Assembly: GCA_025934635.1 (NCBI GenBank)
Contig: JAICWX010000040.1
Span: 1-41,664 of the forward strand
Direction of reading: 5' to 3'
DNA from: Streptosporangiaceae bacterium
GTDB lineage: Bacteria > Actinomycetota > Actinomycetes > Streptosporangiales > Streptosporangiaceae
DNA length: 41,664 nt
Shown here: one piece after another, positions 27,537-34,872 of the stretch
Layout of the letters: each line of letters starts with the position of its first letter
Numbering within the stretch: position 1 is the stretch's first letter
Made by a program: the position numbers and the translations under genes
The notes under the pieces: model-generated
Databases searched by the model: none
Told to the model about the DNA's origin: nothing
What the model saw: only the letters and a program-made list of their open reading frames with translations

Positions 27537-28586
27537 ATGCCCTACCAGCGGATCAAGTTCTACCAGACCGGCAGCTTCGCGGCCGGGAACCGGCTGCTGG
27601 CCGAGGACCAGCGCAGCGTCCAGTCCACGGCCGGCCGCTCGAACGCGCTGACCTGCGGGCACCGCGCCTGCCAGGGCTGCGGCGAGGCGCTCGGCGCCCG
27701 GTACGCGCTGGACGCGGTGCACCGCGCCACCGGCGGCAAGATGATCGCCGTCAACGCCACCGGCTGCCTCGAGGTCTTTTCCACCCCCTTCCCCGAAACC
27801 TCCTGGCAGGTCGCCTGGCTGCACTCCCTGTTCGGGAACGCGCCCGCAGTCGCCTCCGGGGTGGCGGCCGCGCTCAAGGCGACCGGCCGCACCGACATCC
27901 GGGTGGTCGGCCAGGGCGGCGACGGCGGCACCGTCGACATCGGCTTCGCCTGCCTGTCCGGCCTGTTCGAGCGCAACGACGACGTGCTCTACATCTGCTA
28001 CGACAACCAGGCCTACATGAACACCGGCGTGCAGCGCTCCGGCGCCACCCCGCCCGCCGCCCGCACCGCCACCACCCAGGCGGTCGGACGCGAGCCAGGG
28101 AACCGGTTCGGCCAGGGCAAGAACGTGCCGCTGATCGCGATGGCGCACGAGATCCCCTACGTGGCCACCGCCACCGTGGCGGACCTGCGTGACCTGGAGT
28201 ACAAGGCGGCCCGCGCGATGGACTTCCGCGGCGCCCGCTACCTGCACATCCTGGTCCCGTGCCCGCTCGGCTGGGGGAGTGCCCCGGCCGACACGGTCCG
28301 GGTCGCCCGGCTGGCCACCGAGAGCGGCCTGTTCCCGGTGTTCGAGGCCGAGGCCGGCGAGGTGACCAGCTCCACCCCGATCCGCCGCCAGCGGCCGGTC
28401 ACCGACTACCTGCGCCTGCAGGCCCGCTACGCGCACCTGTTCCGGCCCGCGGAGAACACCGAAGTCATCGGCCGGATCCAGGCGAGCGCCGACCGCAACA
28501 TCGCCCGGTTCGGGCTCATTTCCACCGAACGAGCTGGGTCTCCCGTCCCCGCCACCGCTGCCAGCCCCGGGAGGGAAACGCCGTGA
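27537..28586 (+). CDS. porB: pyruvate (2-oxoacid):ferredoxin oxidoreductase beta subunit
   Basis: A 349-residue thiamine-diphosphate subunit. N-terminal cysteines for a [4Fe-4S] cluster lie in TCGHRACQGCGEALGARY, with a further Cys in NATGCLEVFSTPFPETSW. The TPP/magnesium motif is GQGGDGGTVDIGFACLSG followed by the conserved Asn and CYDNQAYMNTG. The QRSGATPP loop is also typical. Its stop overlaps the GTG start of the next gene. It is the catalytic partner of PorA, forming acetyl-CoA and reducing the iron-sulfur chain. Confidence 0.94.
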   Translation: MPYQRIKFYQTGSFAAGNRLLAEDQRSVQSTAGRSNALTCGHRACQGCGEALGARYALDAVHRATGGKMIAVNATGCLEVFSTPFPETSWQVAWLHSLFGNAPAVASGVAAALKATGRTDIRVVGQGGDGGTVDIGFACLSGLFERNDDVLYICYDNQAYMNTGVQRSGATPPAARTATTQAVGREPGNRFGQGKNVPLIAMAHEIPYVATATVADLRDLEYKAARAMDFRGARYLHILVPCPLGWGSAPADTVRVARLATESGLFPVFEAEAGEVTSSTPIRRQRPVTDYLRLQARYAHLFRPAENTEVIGRIQASADRNIARFGLISTERAGSPVPATAASPGRETP

Positions 28587-30232
28587 CCGCCATCCGCAAG
28601 CCGTTCGCGATCACCCTGGACGTCGGCTCGAGTCGCGCCAACCACACCGGCGCCTGGCGCACCGAACGTCCCGGCTACGTCCACAACCTGCCGCCGTGCA
28701 ACAACGCCTGCCCCGCCGGGGAGAACATCCAGCAGTGGCTGTACGACGCCGAGGAAGGCCCGGCCATGTACGAGGCCGCCTGGCGGCAGATCATGGAAGA
28801 CAACCCGTTCCCGGCCATCATGGGCCGGGTCTGCTACCGGCCGTGCGAGACCGCCTGCAACCGGGTCCAGCTGGACTCGGCCGTCGGCATCAACTCGGTG
28901 GAGCGGTTCCTCGGCGACGAGGCGATCAAGCACAGCTGGACGACTCCCGTCACTCCGCTCGCCAAGACCGGGCAGCCGACGGGTAAGCGGGTGCTGGTGG
29001 TAGGCGCGGGGCCGTCCGGCCTGTCCGCCGCCTACCACCTCACCCGCCTGGGCCACGCGGTCACCATCCAGGACGCGGGCGCCGCCCCCGGCGGCATGAT
29101 GCGCTACGGCATACCGAAGTACCGGCTGCCGCGCGACATCCTGGACGCCGAGATCGACCGCATCCTGGCCATGGGCGTGACCCTGGAACTCGACACCACC
29201 GTCACCGACCTCCGCGGCGCGCTGGCCAGCGGCTTCGACGCCGCGTTCGTGGCGGCCGGCGCGCACATCGGCCGGCGCGCGTACATCCCGGCCGGCGATT
29301 CGGCCCGGATCATGGACGCGGTGTCGGTGCTGCACAGCATGGAGGACGCGGAACCTCCCCTGCTCGGCCGCCGGGTCGCGGTCTACGGGGGCGGGAACAC
29401 CGCCATGGACGCCGCCCGCACCGCCCGCAGGCTCGGCGCGTCCGAGGCGGTCGTGGTGTACCGCCGGACCCGCGACCGGATGCCCGCCCACGACTTCGAG
29501 GTCGAGGAGGCGCTAGAGGAAGGCGTCACCATCCGCTGGCTGTCCACGATCGCCCAGGCCGACGCGGGCAACCTGCTGATCGAGAAGATGAAGCTGGACG
29601 AGACCGGCTTCCCGCAGCCGACGGGGGAGTTCGAGACGCTCGCGGCGGACTGCCTGGTGCTTGCCCTCGGCCAGAACGCTGACCTGTCGGTGCTCGAGGG
29701 TCTGCCCGGAGTGACGTTCACCGACGGCGTGGTCGAGGTCGGCCCCGACCTGATGACCGGCTGCCCGGGGATCTTCGCGGGCGGCGACATGGTGCCCTCC
29801 GAGCGCACCGTCACCGTGGCCATCGGCCACGGCAAGAAGGCGGCCCGTCACATCGACGCCTGGCTCCGCACCGACACCTATACCGCCGCGGCCAAGCATG
29901 AGCTGGCCGGGTTCGGCGGCCTCAACACCTGGTACTACGCCGACGCCCCGGCCACCGTCCGGCCCCGGCTGGAGGCGGCCCGGCGGATCGGCACCTTCGA
30001 CGAGGTGACCAGCGGCCTGGACCCCTCGACCGCGCTGTTCGAGGCGCGCCGCTGCATGTCCTGCGGCAACTGCTTCGGCTGCGACAACTGCTACGGCGTC
30101 TGCCCGGACAACGCCATCATCAAGCTCGGCGACGGCCGGTACGAGATCGACTACGACTACTGCAAGGGCTGCGGCCTGTGCGCCGCCGAATGCCCCTCGG
30201 GCGCCATCGAGATGAGTCCTGAGCCGACCTGA
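28583..30232 (+). CDS. GltD-like NAD(P) oxidoreductase fused to 2[4Fe-4S] ferredoxin domain
   Basis: A 549-residue flavoprotein. N-terminal cysteines C39, C43, C84, C88 and C92 match the iron-sulfur region of glutamate-synthase small subunits. An FAD Rossmann motif, VVGAGPSGLSAAYHL, begins near 138, and a second, NAD(P)H-binding Rossmann motif, VYGGGNTAMDAARTARRLG, lies near 267. The C-terminus (491-541) is a two-cluster ferredoxin with CMSCGNCFGCDNCYGVCP and CKGCGLCAAECP. The GTG start overlaps the porB stop (GTGA). No glutamate synthase large subunit is nearby. I infer that this protein replaces the PorD ferredoxin subunit and passes pyruvate electrons to NAD(P)+, or the reverse. Confidence 0.92.
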   Translation: MTAIRKPFAITLDVGSSRANHTGAWRTERPGYVHNLPPCNNACPAGENIQQWLYDAEEGPAMYEAAWRQIMEDNPFPAIMGRVCYRPCETACNRVQLDSAVGINSVERFLGDEAIKHSWTTPVTPLAKTGQPTGKRVLVVGAGPSGLSAAYHLTRLGHAVTIQDAGAAPGGMMRYGIPKYRLPRDILDAEIDRILAMGVTLELDTTVTDLRGALASGFDAAFVAAGAHIGRRAYIPAGDSARIMDAVSVLHSMEDAEPPLLGRRVAVYGGGNTAMDAARTARRLGASEAVVVYRRTRDRMPAHDFEVEEALEEGVTIRWLSTIAQADAGNLLIEKMKLDETGFPQPTGEFETLAADCLVLALGQNADLSVLEGLPGVTFTDGVVEVGPDLMTGCPGIFAGGDMVPSERTVTVAIGHGKKAARHIDAWLRTDTYTAAAKHELAGFGGLNTWYYADAPATVRPRLEAARRIGTFDEVTSGLDPSTALFEARRCMSCGNCFGCDNCYGVCPDNAIIKLGDGRYEIDYDYCKGCGLCAAECPSGAIEMSPEPT

Positions 30233-30236
30233 AATT

Positions 30237-30256
30237 ACATCAATTCAGATTGATGT
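30237..30256. promoter_or_regulatory. ArsR-type operator palindrome
   Basis: ACATCAAT-TCAG-ATTGATGT, a perfect 8+4+8 inverted repeat directly before the ArsR helix-turn-helix remnant. It has the ATCAA/TTGAT form typical of ArsR/SmtB operators. It also overlaps the end of the POR operon by only a few bases. Confidence 0.75.
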
Positions 30257-30267
30257 ATTGTCGGTTC

Positions 30268-30492
30268 GTGGCCCGTCTGTACGCTGCCCCCGCCTCCGCT
30301 TCGCTGGAATTCTTGCGCCTGGCCGGCGACCCGGTGCGGTGGCAGCTGCTGAGTGAGCTGGCCCGCAGCGACCGCCGGGTCCAGGAGCTGATGAGCCTGA
30401 CCGGCCGCCCGCAGAACGTGGTCTCCTACCATCTGAGCCAGCTGCGGTCGGCCGGCCTGGAGCATCCCGGACCCGGCCGCCTCCGGCGATGA
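30268..30492 (+). pseudogene. ArsR-family repressor, truncated after the helix-turn-helix
   Basis: From GTG 30268 the frame reads SLEFLRLAGDPVRWQLLSEL, then RVQELMSLTGRPQNVVSYHL and SQLRSAGL. This is the complete winged-helix recognition part of the actinobacterial arsenic-type ArsR proteins. After SAGL the match stops and the frame ends within 10 codons, because the DNA continues as the tail of an arsenate reductase in another frame. The start has almost no leader. The stub may still bind the palindrome upstream, but the dimerisation and metal-sensing parts are missing. Confidence 0.75.
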
Positions 30493-30589
30493 CGACGTGG
30501 CCACCTGGCCGGCCTTCCGCGAGCTCGCGGCGGAGCTCGAGACGCGGATCGCCTACCTGCTGGCGGGCCTGAGCGCCCTGGCCGGCTAG
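30461..30589 (+). pseudogene. arsenate reductase (LMW-phosphatase type) C-terminal fragment
   Basis: A 42-codon frame reading SIPDPAASGDDDVATWPAFR, then ELAAELETRIAYLLAGL and a stop. WSIPDP followed by a helix of this pattern is the C-terminus of thioredoxin-type or mycothiol-type ArsC proteins. It is joined directly to the ArsR stub, so a deletion removed the end of arsR and most of arsC. Confidence 0.65.
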
Positions 30590-30616
30590 GGCCTCGATGA
30601 GCGATCAGCACCAAGC

Positions 30617-30802
30617 CCCGCCATCGGCGCCATCTTCGGCTCCGCCATCCCGCTGACCCGGGCGCTCGCTCATTACTGGCAGTACGCCGTCCTGGCCGCC
30701 GCGCTGATCCTGCTCCTGGCGCTGCGCCGGGGTGTCGTCGTTACCCTGCTGTGCGCAGGTGCCGCCGGGGTCGTCATCGCACTGTCCGGCGTGCAGGTGC
30801 AC
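30617..30802 (+). pseudogene. C-terminal stub of a membrane permease, possibly ChrA-type
   Basis: About 60 codons without a start: IGAIFGSAIPLTRALAHYWQ, then two hydrophobic segments (YAVLAAALILLLALRR and GVVVTLLCAGAAGVVIALSG). The pattern resembles the end of chromate-transporter-like permeases, but the match is short and I am not sure; another efflux permease of an arsenic or metal locus is possible. It runs into the 3' end of the convergent PPOX gene. Confidence 0.4.
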
Positions 30803-30828
30803 TTATCCGCGGTGGCCGTCCAACACTC

Positions 30829-31251
30829 TCACTCAGCGGGTTCGATCCGGCGGCCGGTAATGCGGGACGGGATGATGCGGATGAACAGCTCCCGGTCGCC
30901 GGCTGGCCAGGGCTCGACGCCCGCCCGTTCGGCTGATTCGCGCTCTTCGTCAGATACGTGGTGGGCCGGCCCCTGGAGCAGCACGCTCCAGCCCTGGCGG
31001 CCGGCCTTGTCGATCTCGTCGATCTCGAAGGCTACCCGGTAGTCCCCGCCCGCGATCCCGGTCTCCAGGTCCTCGTCGAGCGGGCTGTGCTTAGCCGTGC
31101 GGAACACGATGGCTCCGTCGTGCCACCGGTAGTTCACCGGCAGCACCGCCGGGCCGAACCGGCTCTGGTAGGCGATCCGGCCGATCCCGCCCGGCGCTAT
31201 CAGTTTCAGGCTCTCGTCCTCGCCGAGCTCGGTGATCGTGCGGTCAGACAT
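30829..31251 (-). CDS. PPOX-family split-barrel flavin-binding protein
   Basis: A 140-residue stand-alone PPOX protein: SLKLIAPGGIGRIAYQSRFG, AVLPVNYRWHDGAIVFRT, RQGWSVLLQGPAHHVSDEE, ending FIRIIPSRITGRRIEPAE. It is the closest relative in the window of the PPOX half of the XRE fusion at 22708, sharing PGGIGRIA, QGWSVL-(V/L)-(R/Q)-GPAHHV and the ITGRRIE tail. It probably binds FMN or F420H2; the substrate is unknown. The ATG at 31251 is preceded by AAAGGAACCGTC. A DosR-type box in the divergent region is shared with the alcohol dehydrogenase at 31444. Confidence 0.9.
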   Translation of the reverse strand: MSDRTITELGEDESLKLIAPGGIGRIAYQSRFGPAVLPVNYRWHDGAIVFRTAKHSPLDEDLETGIAGGDYRVAFEIDEIDKAGRQGWSVLLQGPAHHVSDEERESAERAGVEPWPAGDRELFIRIIPSRITGRRIEPAE

Positions 31252-31365
31252 GACGGTTCCTTTCCGGATGCAGCCTGATCAGTTACCTCCGACCGTAACG
31301 TCGGGCGGCGGCCATGAGACCGCCCTTGTGTCCGAATTTTCGGTGACCTTCAACCCGCGCGGAAA

Positions 31366-31379
31366 TGGACCTTCGTCCC
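31366..31379. promoter_or_regulatory. DosR-type box between PPOX and alcohol dehydrogenase
   Basis: TGGACCTTCGTCCC, a one-base departure from the perfect palindrome GGGACCTTCGTCCC. It lies 64 nt before the dehydrogenase start and 114 nt before the divergent PPOX start. Confidence 0.68.
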
Positions 31380-31443
31380 TGCCCTCCGCCGGGCCGGCCG
31401 ACGAGGCTGGTACTGGACGTAAGCGAACCCAGTGGAGGAAGCC

Positions 31444-32490
31444 ATGCGAGCCCTCGTCTATCACGGTCCGGGTCAGAAGGCCTGGGAAGAAGTGCCTGAC
31501 GCCGAGATCACCGGCGACGGCGACGTCATCGTGCGGGTCGACGCGACCACCATCTGCGGGACCGACCTGCACATCCTCAACGGCGACGTCCCCGAGGTGC
31601 GCCCGGGCCGGATCCTGGGCCACGAGGCGGTCGGCACCATCGTGGAGGTCGGCGACGGCGTGCGCCGCCTCTGCCCCGGCGACCGCGTGCTGGTCTCGTG
31701 CATCAGCGGCTGCGGGTCCTGCCGGTACTGCCGCGAGGGACGCTACGGGCAGTGCCTGGAGGGCGGCGGCTGGGTCCTCGGTCACAAGATCGACGGCACC
31801 CAGGCCGAGTTCGTCCGCGTGCCGTACGCCGACACGTCCACGTTCCACGTCCCCGCCGCGGTCAGCGACGAGGAGGCCCTGATGCTGGCCGACATCCTGC
31901 CGACCGGCTACGAGGTCGGCGTGCTGGCCGGCGGCGTGCGTCCGGGCGATGTCGTCGCCGTGGTCGGCGCCGGGCCGGTCGGCCTGTCCGCGATCACCGG
32001 CGCGCGGCTGTTCAGCGCCAGCCATGTCGTGGCCATCGACCTGTCCGACGCCCGGCTCGAGGCGGCCAAGCAGTTCGGCGCCGACGTCGTGGTGAACAGC
32101 ACCCGCGAGGACCCGCTGACCGTGATCAAGGACCTGACCGGGCGGCTGGGCGCCGACGTCTCCATCGAGGCCGTCGGCGTGCCTGCCTCCTTCGAGCTGG
32201 CCGTCAAGCTGGTCCGGCCGGGCGGCCGGATCGCGAACATCGGCGTGCACGGCGAGGCCGCGACGCTGCACCTGGAAGAGCAGTGGATCAGGGACATCAC
32301 GATCACCACGGGCCTGGTGGACACCTCCTCCACGCCGACCCTGATGCGCCTGATCACCACCGGCCAGGTCGACGCCCGGCGGTTCATCACCCACCACTTC
32401 GACCTAGACGACATCGAAGAGGCCTACGACGTGTTCGTCCGCGCCGCCGAAACCGGGGCGCTCAAGGTCGTTCTCACCCGAGGGGAGTGA
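31444..32490 (+). CDS. zinc-dependent alcohol dehydrogenase
   Basis: A 348-residue medium-chain dehydrogenase. Catalytic zinc ligands C38 and H60 (with E61) are present, and structural-zinc cysteines are C90, C93, C96 and C104. The nucleotide motif VVGAGPVGLSAI is followed by VVAIDLSDARL (Asp favouring NAD). It differs from the AdhP-like enzyme at 18007 and is closer to the threonine/sorbitol-type branch, so the substrate may be a secondary or branched alcohol. The start is ATG 31444 with GGAGGA eight nt upstream. The truncated CBS gene follows after 6 nt, so they shared an operon. A DosR-type box lies 64 nt upstream. Confidence 0.93.
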   Translation: MRALVYHGPGQKAWEEVPDAEITGDGDVIVRVDATTICGTDLHILNGDVPEVRPGRILGHEAVGTIVEVGDGVRRLCPGDRVLVSCISGCGSCRYCREGRYGQCLEGGGWVLGHKIDGTQAEFVRVPYADTSTFHVPAAVSDEEALMLADILPTGYEVGVLAGGVRPGDVVAVVGAGPVGLSAITGARLFSASHVVAIDLSDARLEAAKQFGADVVVNSTREDPLTVIKDLTGRLGADVSIEAVGVPASFELAVKLVRPGGRIANIGVHGEAATLHLEEQWIRDITITTGLVDTSSTPTLMRLITTGQVDARRFITHHFDLDDIEEAYDVFVRAAETGALKVVLTRGE

Positions 32491-32496
32491 ACACCG

Positions 32497-32739
32497 ATGA
32501 AGACCGCGGTCAAGGACGTGATGACCGCCGAGGTGGTGGCGGTCAGGGTGCTCGGCGTCGTCTCCGAGGCCGACCTGCTGGCCAAGGAGACGCTGGCCGA
32601 CCCCGGCCTGGTCGCCGAACTGGTACCCCGCAAGGCCGGGGGCCTGACCGCGGGCGAGCTGATGACTCGCCCGCCGGTGACCGCCACCCCGGACGACCCG
32701 ATCGAGCAGGTCGCCCGGATCTCGTGCACCCAGCACTGA
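32497..32739 (+). pseudogene. CBS-domain protein with internal and C-terminal deletions
   Basis: An 80-codon frame. It begins as a normal CBS protein (VKDVMTAEVVAV) but jumps directly to RVLGVVSEADLLAKE, skipping about 35 residues of the first CBS motif in frame. It continues through AGELMTRPPVTATPDDPIEQ, the start of the second motif, and is then cut off (ISCTQH, stop). Neither CBS motif is complete, so nucleotide binding is unlikely. It lies 6 nt after the alcohol dehydrogenase gene. Confidence 0.72.
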
Positions 32740-32799
32740 CCGTGACGGTAATGCTGGTGAACTGCCTGGCAGCCGGACCTTGCGGACGGCGCCGACTGG

Positions 32800-32883
32800 A
32801 GGCCGCCGTCTCCATCTGGCCGCCACAGGCAACGCATCGCGACTCCACCGCAGCGGGTTTTCATCAGTTCAGAGGAGGATGAC
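32800..32883 (+). promoter_or_regulatory. duplicated leader, copy 1
   Basis: The 80 or so nt before the gene at 32884 align with those before 33896. Shared elements are TCTCCA-C/T-CT, CCGCCACAG and CTCCACCGCAGCGGG, then a ribosome site followed by ATGACATG. The duplication therefore included the promoter and leader as well as the coding part. Confidence 0.65.
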
Positions 32884-33351
32884 ATGCCTAGCACGCTGAA
32901 CCCGGCCAGCCCGTACGGCCTGCACTTCGGGAATAAATCGCTCCCCGACCTGCACGTCCGGGAAGACCACTACCAGCGCGTCCTCCGTGCACAGGACGGT
33001 CACGATGATCCCGGCAGCACCCACGCAGCCGCGTCCCGGGCTGACGGTCTACCTCACGGGCAGGACCTGGTGTCCACGCCATCGCGGACCACGAAGGAAG
33101 CGACCGCCAAGACATCGCGGCCCGGCCGGGCCCTGACTGTCCTGCGCAGGGTGCTGCGCGTCGTCCGCAACTTCGACGACGACTCCCGGCGCGCATCACA
33201 AGCTGTCATCCCGTTCGGCCGCGCGTCGCGGGCCCGCCCGCAGACGCCTGTACCCCCAGCCGGGCGGGCGCGGAAAGCCCAACGACGTACTGCCGCGGAA
33301 CGCTCTGACCGCGAGGATTGCCTTATCTGCCGGGCCACTATTTCCTTCTGA
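32884..33351 (+). CDS. zinc-finger paralogue that has lost its cysteines
   Basis: A 155-residue protein paralogous to the one at 33896. They share the N-terminus (LNP-x-x-P-GL, then LHVREDH here and LHIREDH there), a middle with TPSRTTKEATA, and RRVLRVVRNFDDD with basic surroundings. The two finger cysteines of the paralogue are replaced here (S9 and Y11), while the two histidines (H24, H29) remain, so no classical C2H2 finger can form. A CLIC pair near the C-terminus (C146, C149) is not in the paralogue and may be coincidental. AGAGGAGG lies before the ATG. Function is unknown. Confidence 0.62.
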   Translation: MPSTLNPASPYGLHFGNKSLPDLHVREDHYQRVLRAQDGHDDPGSTHAAASRADGLPHGQDLVSTPSRTTKEATAKTSRPGRALTVLRRVLRVVRNFDDDSRRASQAVIPFGRASRARPQTPVPPAGRARKAQRRTAAERSDREDCLICRATISF

Positions 33352-33800
33352 CGACCGCGCCCGCCGGGCCGATGACCTGCTGGTGACGTGCATGTGATGA
33401 CGCTGGGTGATGAGGTTATGGATAGCCGCACGAAGCAGGGCCCGGCGGTGCGGCCACGTGTTGTCGGAGGCGAAATTTCGGCGACCCCTGCACCTGCCAC
33501 CTGTACTACGGCAACGGGTCCGGCCAGCCGGGTACGCTGACCAATTCTTTCCTTGGCCAGGAGCGCCACGGGGCCGACATGGGCTGCGCAGGCGACCACG
33601 GTGGCGTTTTCGATCACGGAGGGCTCAACCGGATGGTGGAATGCGCATCTGGAACGTCCCTCTGGCGCCCGCACGGCGCCCCCCGGCCGACCCCGCAATT
33701 CCCCGCGCCCAGGTCAGCCGCAGGATCGATCACGGCATCCGACACTTTGACAGTCCAGGCCACACCGGGTGAACGGCTTAGCCGATGACCCCTGGCAGCT
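33352..33800. other. about 450 nt without a recognisable gene
   Basis: Several overlapping frames are open on both strands, but none has a ribosome site or family resemblance. The base pattern lacks the strong third-position GC bias of neighbouring genes. It may be decayed sequence between the two duplicated units. Confidence 0.5.
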
Positions 33801-33807
33801 CAAGAAG

Positions 33808-33895
33808 GTGCTGCCACGATCTCCACCTAACCGCCACAGCAAAGGCACCAGGGCTCCACCGCAGCGGGCTTGTATTAGATCGTAAGGAGAATGAC
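33808..33895 (+). promoter_or_regulatory. duplicated leader, copy 2
   Basis: It aligns with 32800-32883 (see that entry) over about 80 nt, with roughly three quarters of positions identical by eye. AAGGAG at 33884-33889 and the ATG at 33896 set the start. A TATTAG-type -10 is possible at about 33873. Confidence 0.65.
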
Positions 33896-34336
33896 ATGAC
33901 CAGCATGCTGAACCCGACCTGCCCGCTGTGCGGGCTCCGCTACGCCAGCAAGCCGCTGCTGGAGCTGCACATCCGTGAGGATCACCGCCCGCGCCGCCGC
34001 GCGCAATCGGGCCGCCTCGACGCTGACGGCACCCGTGCGCCCTCGTCGGCGGCTGGCAACCCCTCCCACCGATCCGGCCTGGCATCCAGGCCGTCCCGCA
34101 CCGTAAAGGAGGTGACCGCCATCACAGCCGCCCGCCGCCCGCGGCACGGACAGGCAATGGCCGTCGTGCGCCGGGTGCTCCGCGCCCTCCGGTACGCGAA
34201 CGATGAGCTGATGCGCACGTCGGAAGCCACTATCCGCTCGGCCCGCGCACCGCAGTCCCGGCCGCATATCCAGGCACCTGCCGCCGGGCAGGCTCGCCCG
34301 GATGCTGCCGCAGATCATGCTGACCGGGCCGCCTGA
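33896..34336 (+). CDS. small single C2H2 zinc-finger protein
   Basis: A 146-residue protein. The N-terminus carries one finger with C9, C12, H25 and H30 (C-x2-C-x12-H-x4-H), an exact C2H2 spacing. A flexible basic region follows, then SRTVKEVTAITAARR and a predicted helix AMAVVRRVLRALRYANDELM, then an Ala/Arg/Pro-rich tail. Bacterial single-finger proteins may bind nucleic acid or serve protein contacts; the target here is unknown. The start is ATG 33896, since an ATG five nt earlier is out of frame and the longer upstream frame is unsupported. A hairpin terminator follows 30 nt after the stop. It is paralogous to the protein at 32884. Confidence 0.75.
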   Translation: MTSMLNPTCPLCGLRYASKPLLELHIREDHRPRRRAQSGRLDADGTRAPSSAAGNPSHRSGLASRPSRTVKEVTAITAARRPRHGQAMAVVRRVLRALRYANDELMRTSEATIRSARAPQSRPHIQAPAAGQARPDAAADHADRAA

Positions 34337-34366
34337 CCCGTCCGTCAGCGCATCCCCGCCAGGGGT

Positions 34367-34401
34367 GACCGCGTCCGCCGTCTAGCTCAGCGGACGCGGT
34401 C
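34367..34401 (+). terminator. terminator hairpin after zinc-finger gene
   Basis: A perfect 12-bp stem GACCGCGTCCGC / GCGGACGCGGTC with an 11-nt loop, 30 nt after the stop at 34336. The loop contains TAGCTCA, which mimics a tRNA D-arm but is not one. Confidence 0.8.
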
Positions 34402-34872
34402 GCGCATCGCCGATCTCAAGCCGATGCCGCGGCAGTCTGCGCCTGGCTCGGCTAGCCGAGCTTCACCGCATCACCACTGGATGATCATCCCGCCCGCGCC
34501 TGTGGGTGCCGAGAACCTCGTCCGCGTAATGCGACCAGGCGGTATTCGTTGATCATGCCGCTGACGCGAGCGTGCCTTCGGACACGATGCTGTTCAAGAT
34601 CGACCGATTTGGGAGCGGCCTCAACGGTGCCGCGGAGTTCAGGCCCCCGTCGAGCGGTTCGGGGATCCGGCCCGGACTAACCTGGACCAGCTCACGGTTC
34701 GGGCCGCGCTGTACAGGACGCTGCGGCAGTCCTTCGCTAGGAATGGGATCAGGACGGCCGTCCTGCGTGCTATACGCGCAGGTCGACTCGAAACAGCGGC
34801 CTGGAGGGCTGACTCGATAGATGCCGTTCACCGTCGGCATCATTGGCCTCGCTTGTGTGCTCGCCATCCTGC
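34402..34872. other. about 470 nt without a recognisable gene
   Basis: It contains a perfect 16-bp palindrome GCTCGGC-TA-GCCGAGC (34446-34461). A plus-strand frame at 34572-34820 has no ribosome site and no family resemblance. I see nothing else that I can support. Confidence 0.5.

Noticed and set aside
33054..33698. Minus-strand frame of 214 codons
   Set aside because: It is partly antisense to the zinc-finger paralogue, has no family resemblance and lacks a plausible start.
34379..34450. TAGCTCAGCGGA, resembling a tRNA D-arm
   Set aside because: It is the loop of a terminator hairpin. No acceptor stem, anticodon arm or TTCGA T-arm can be placed around it.
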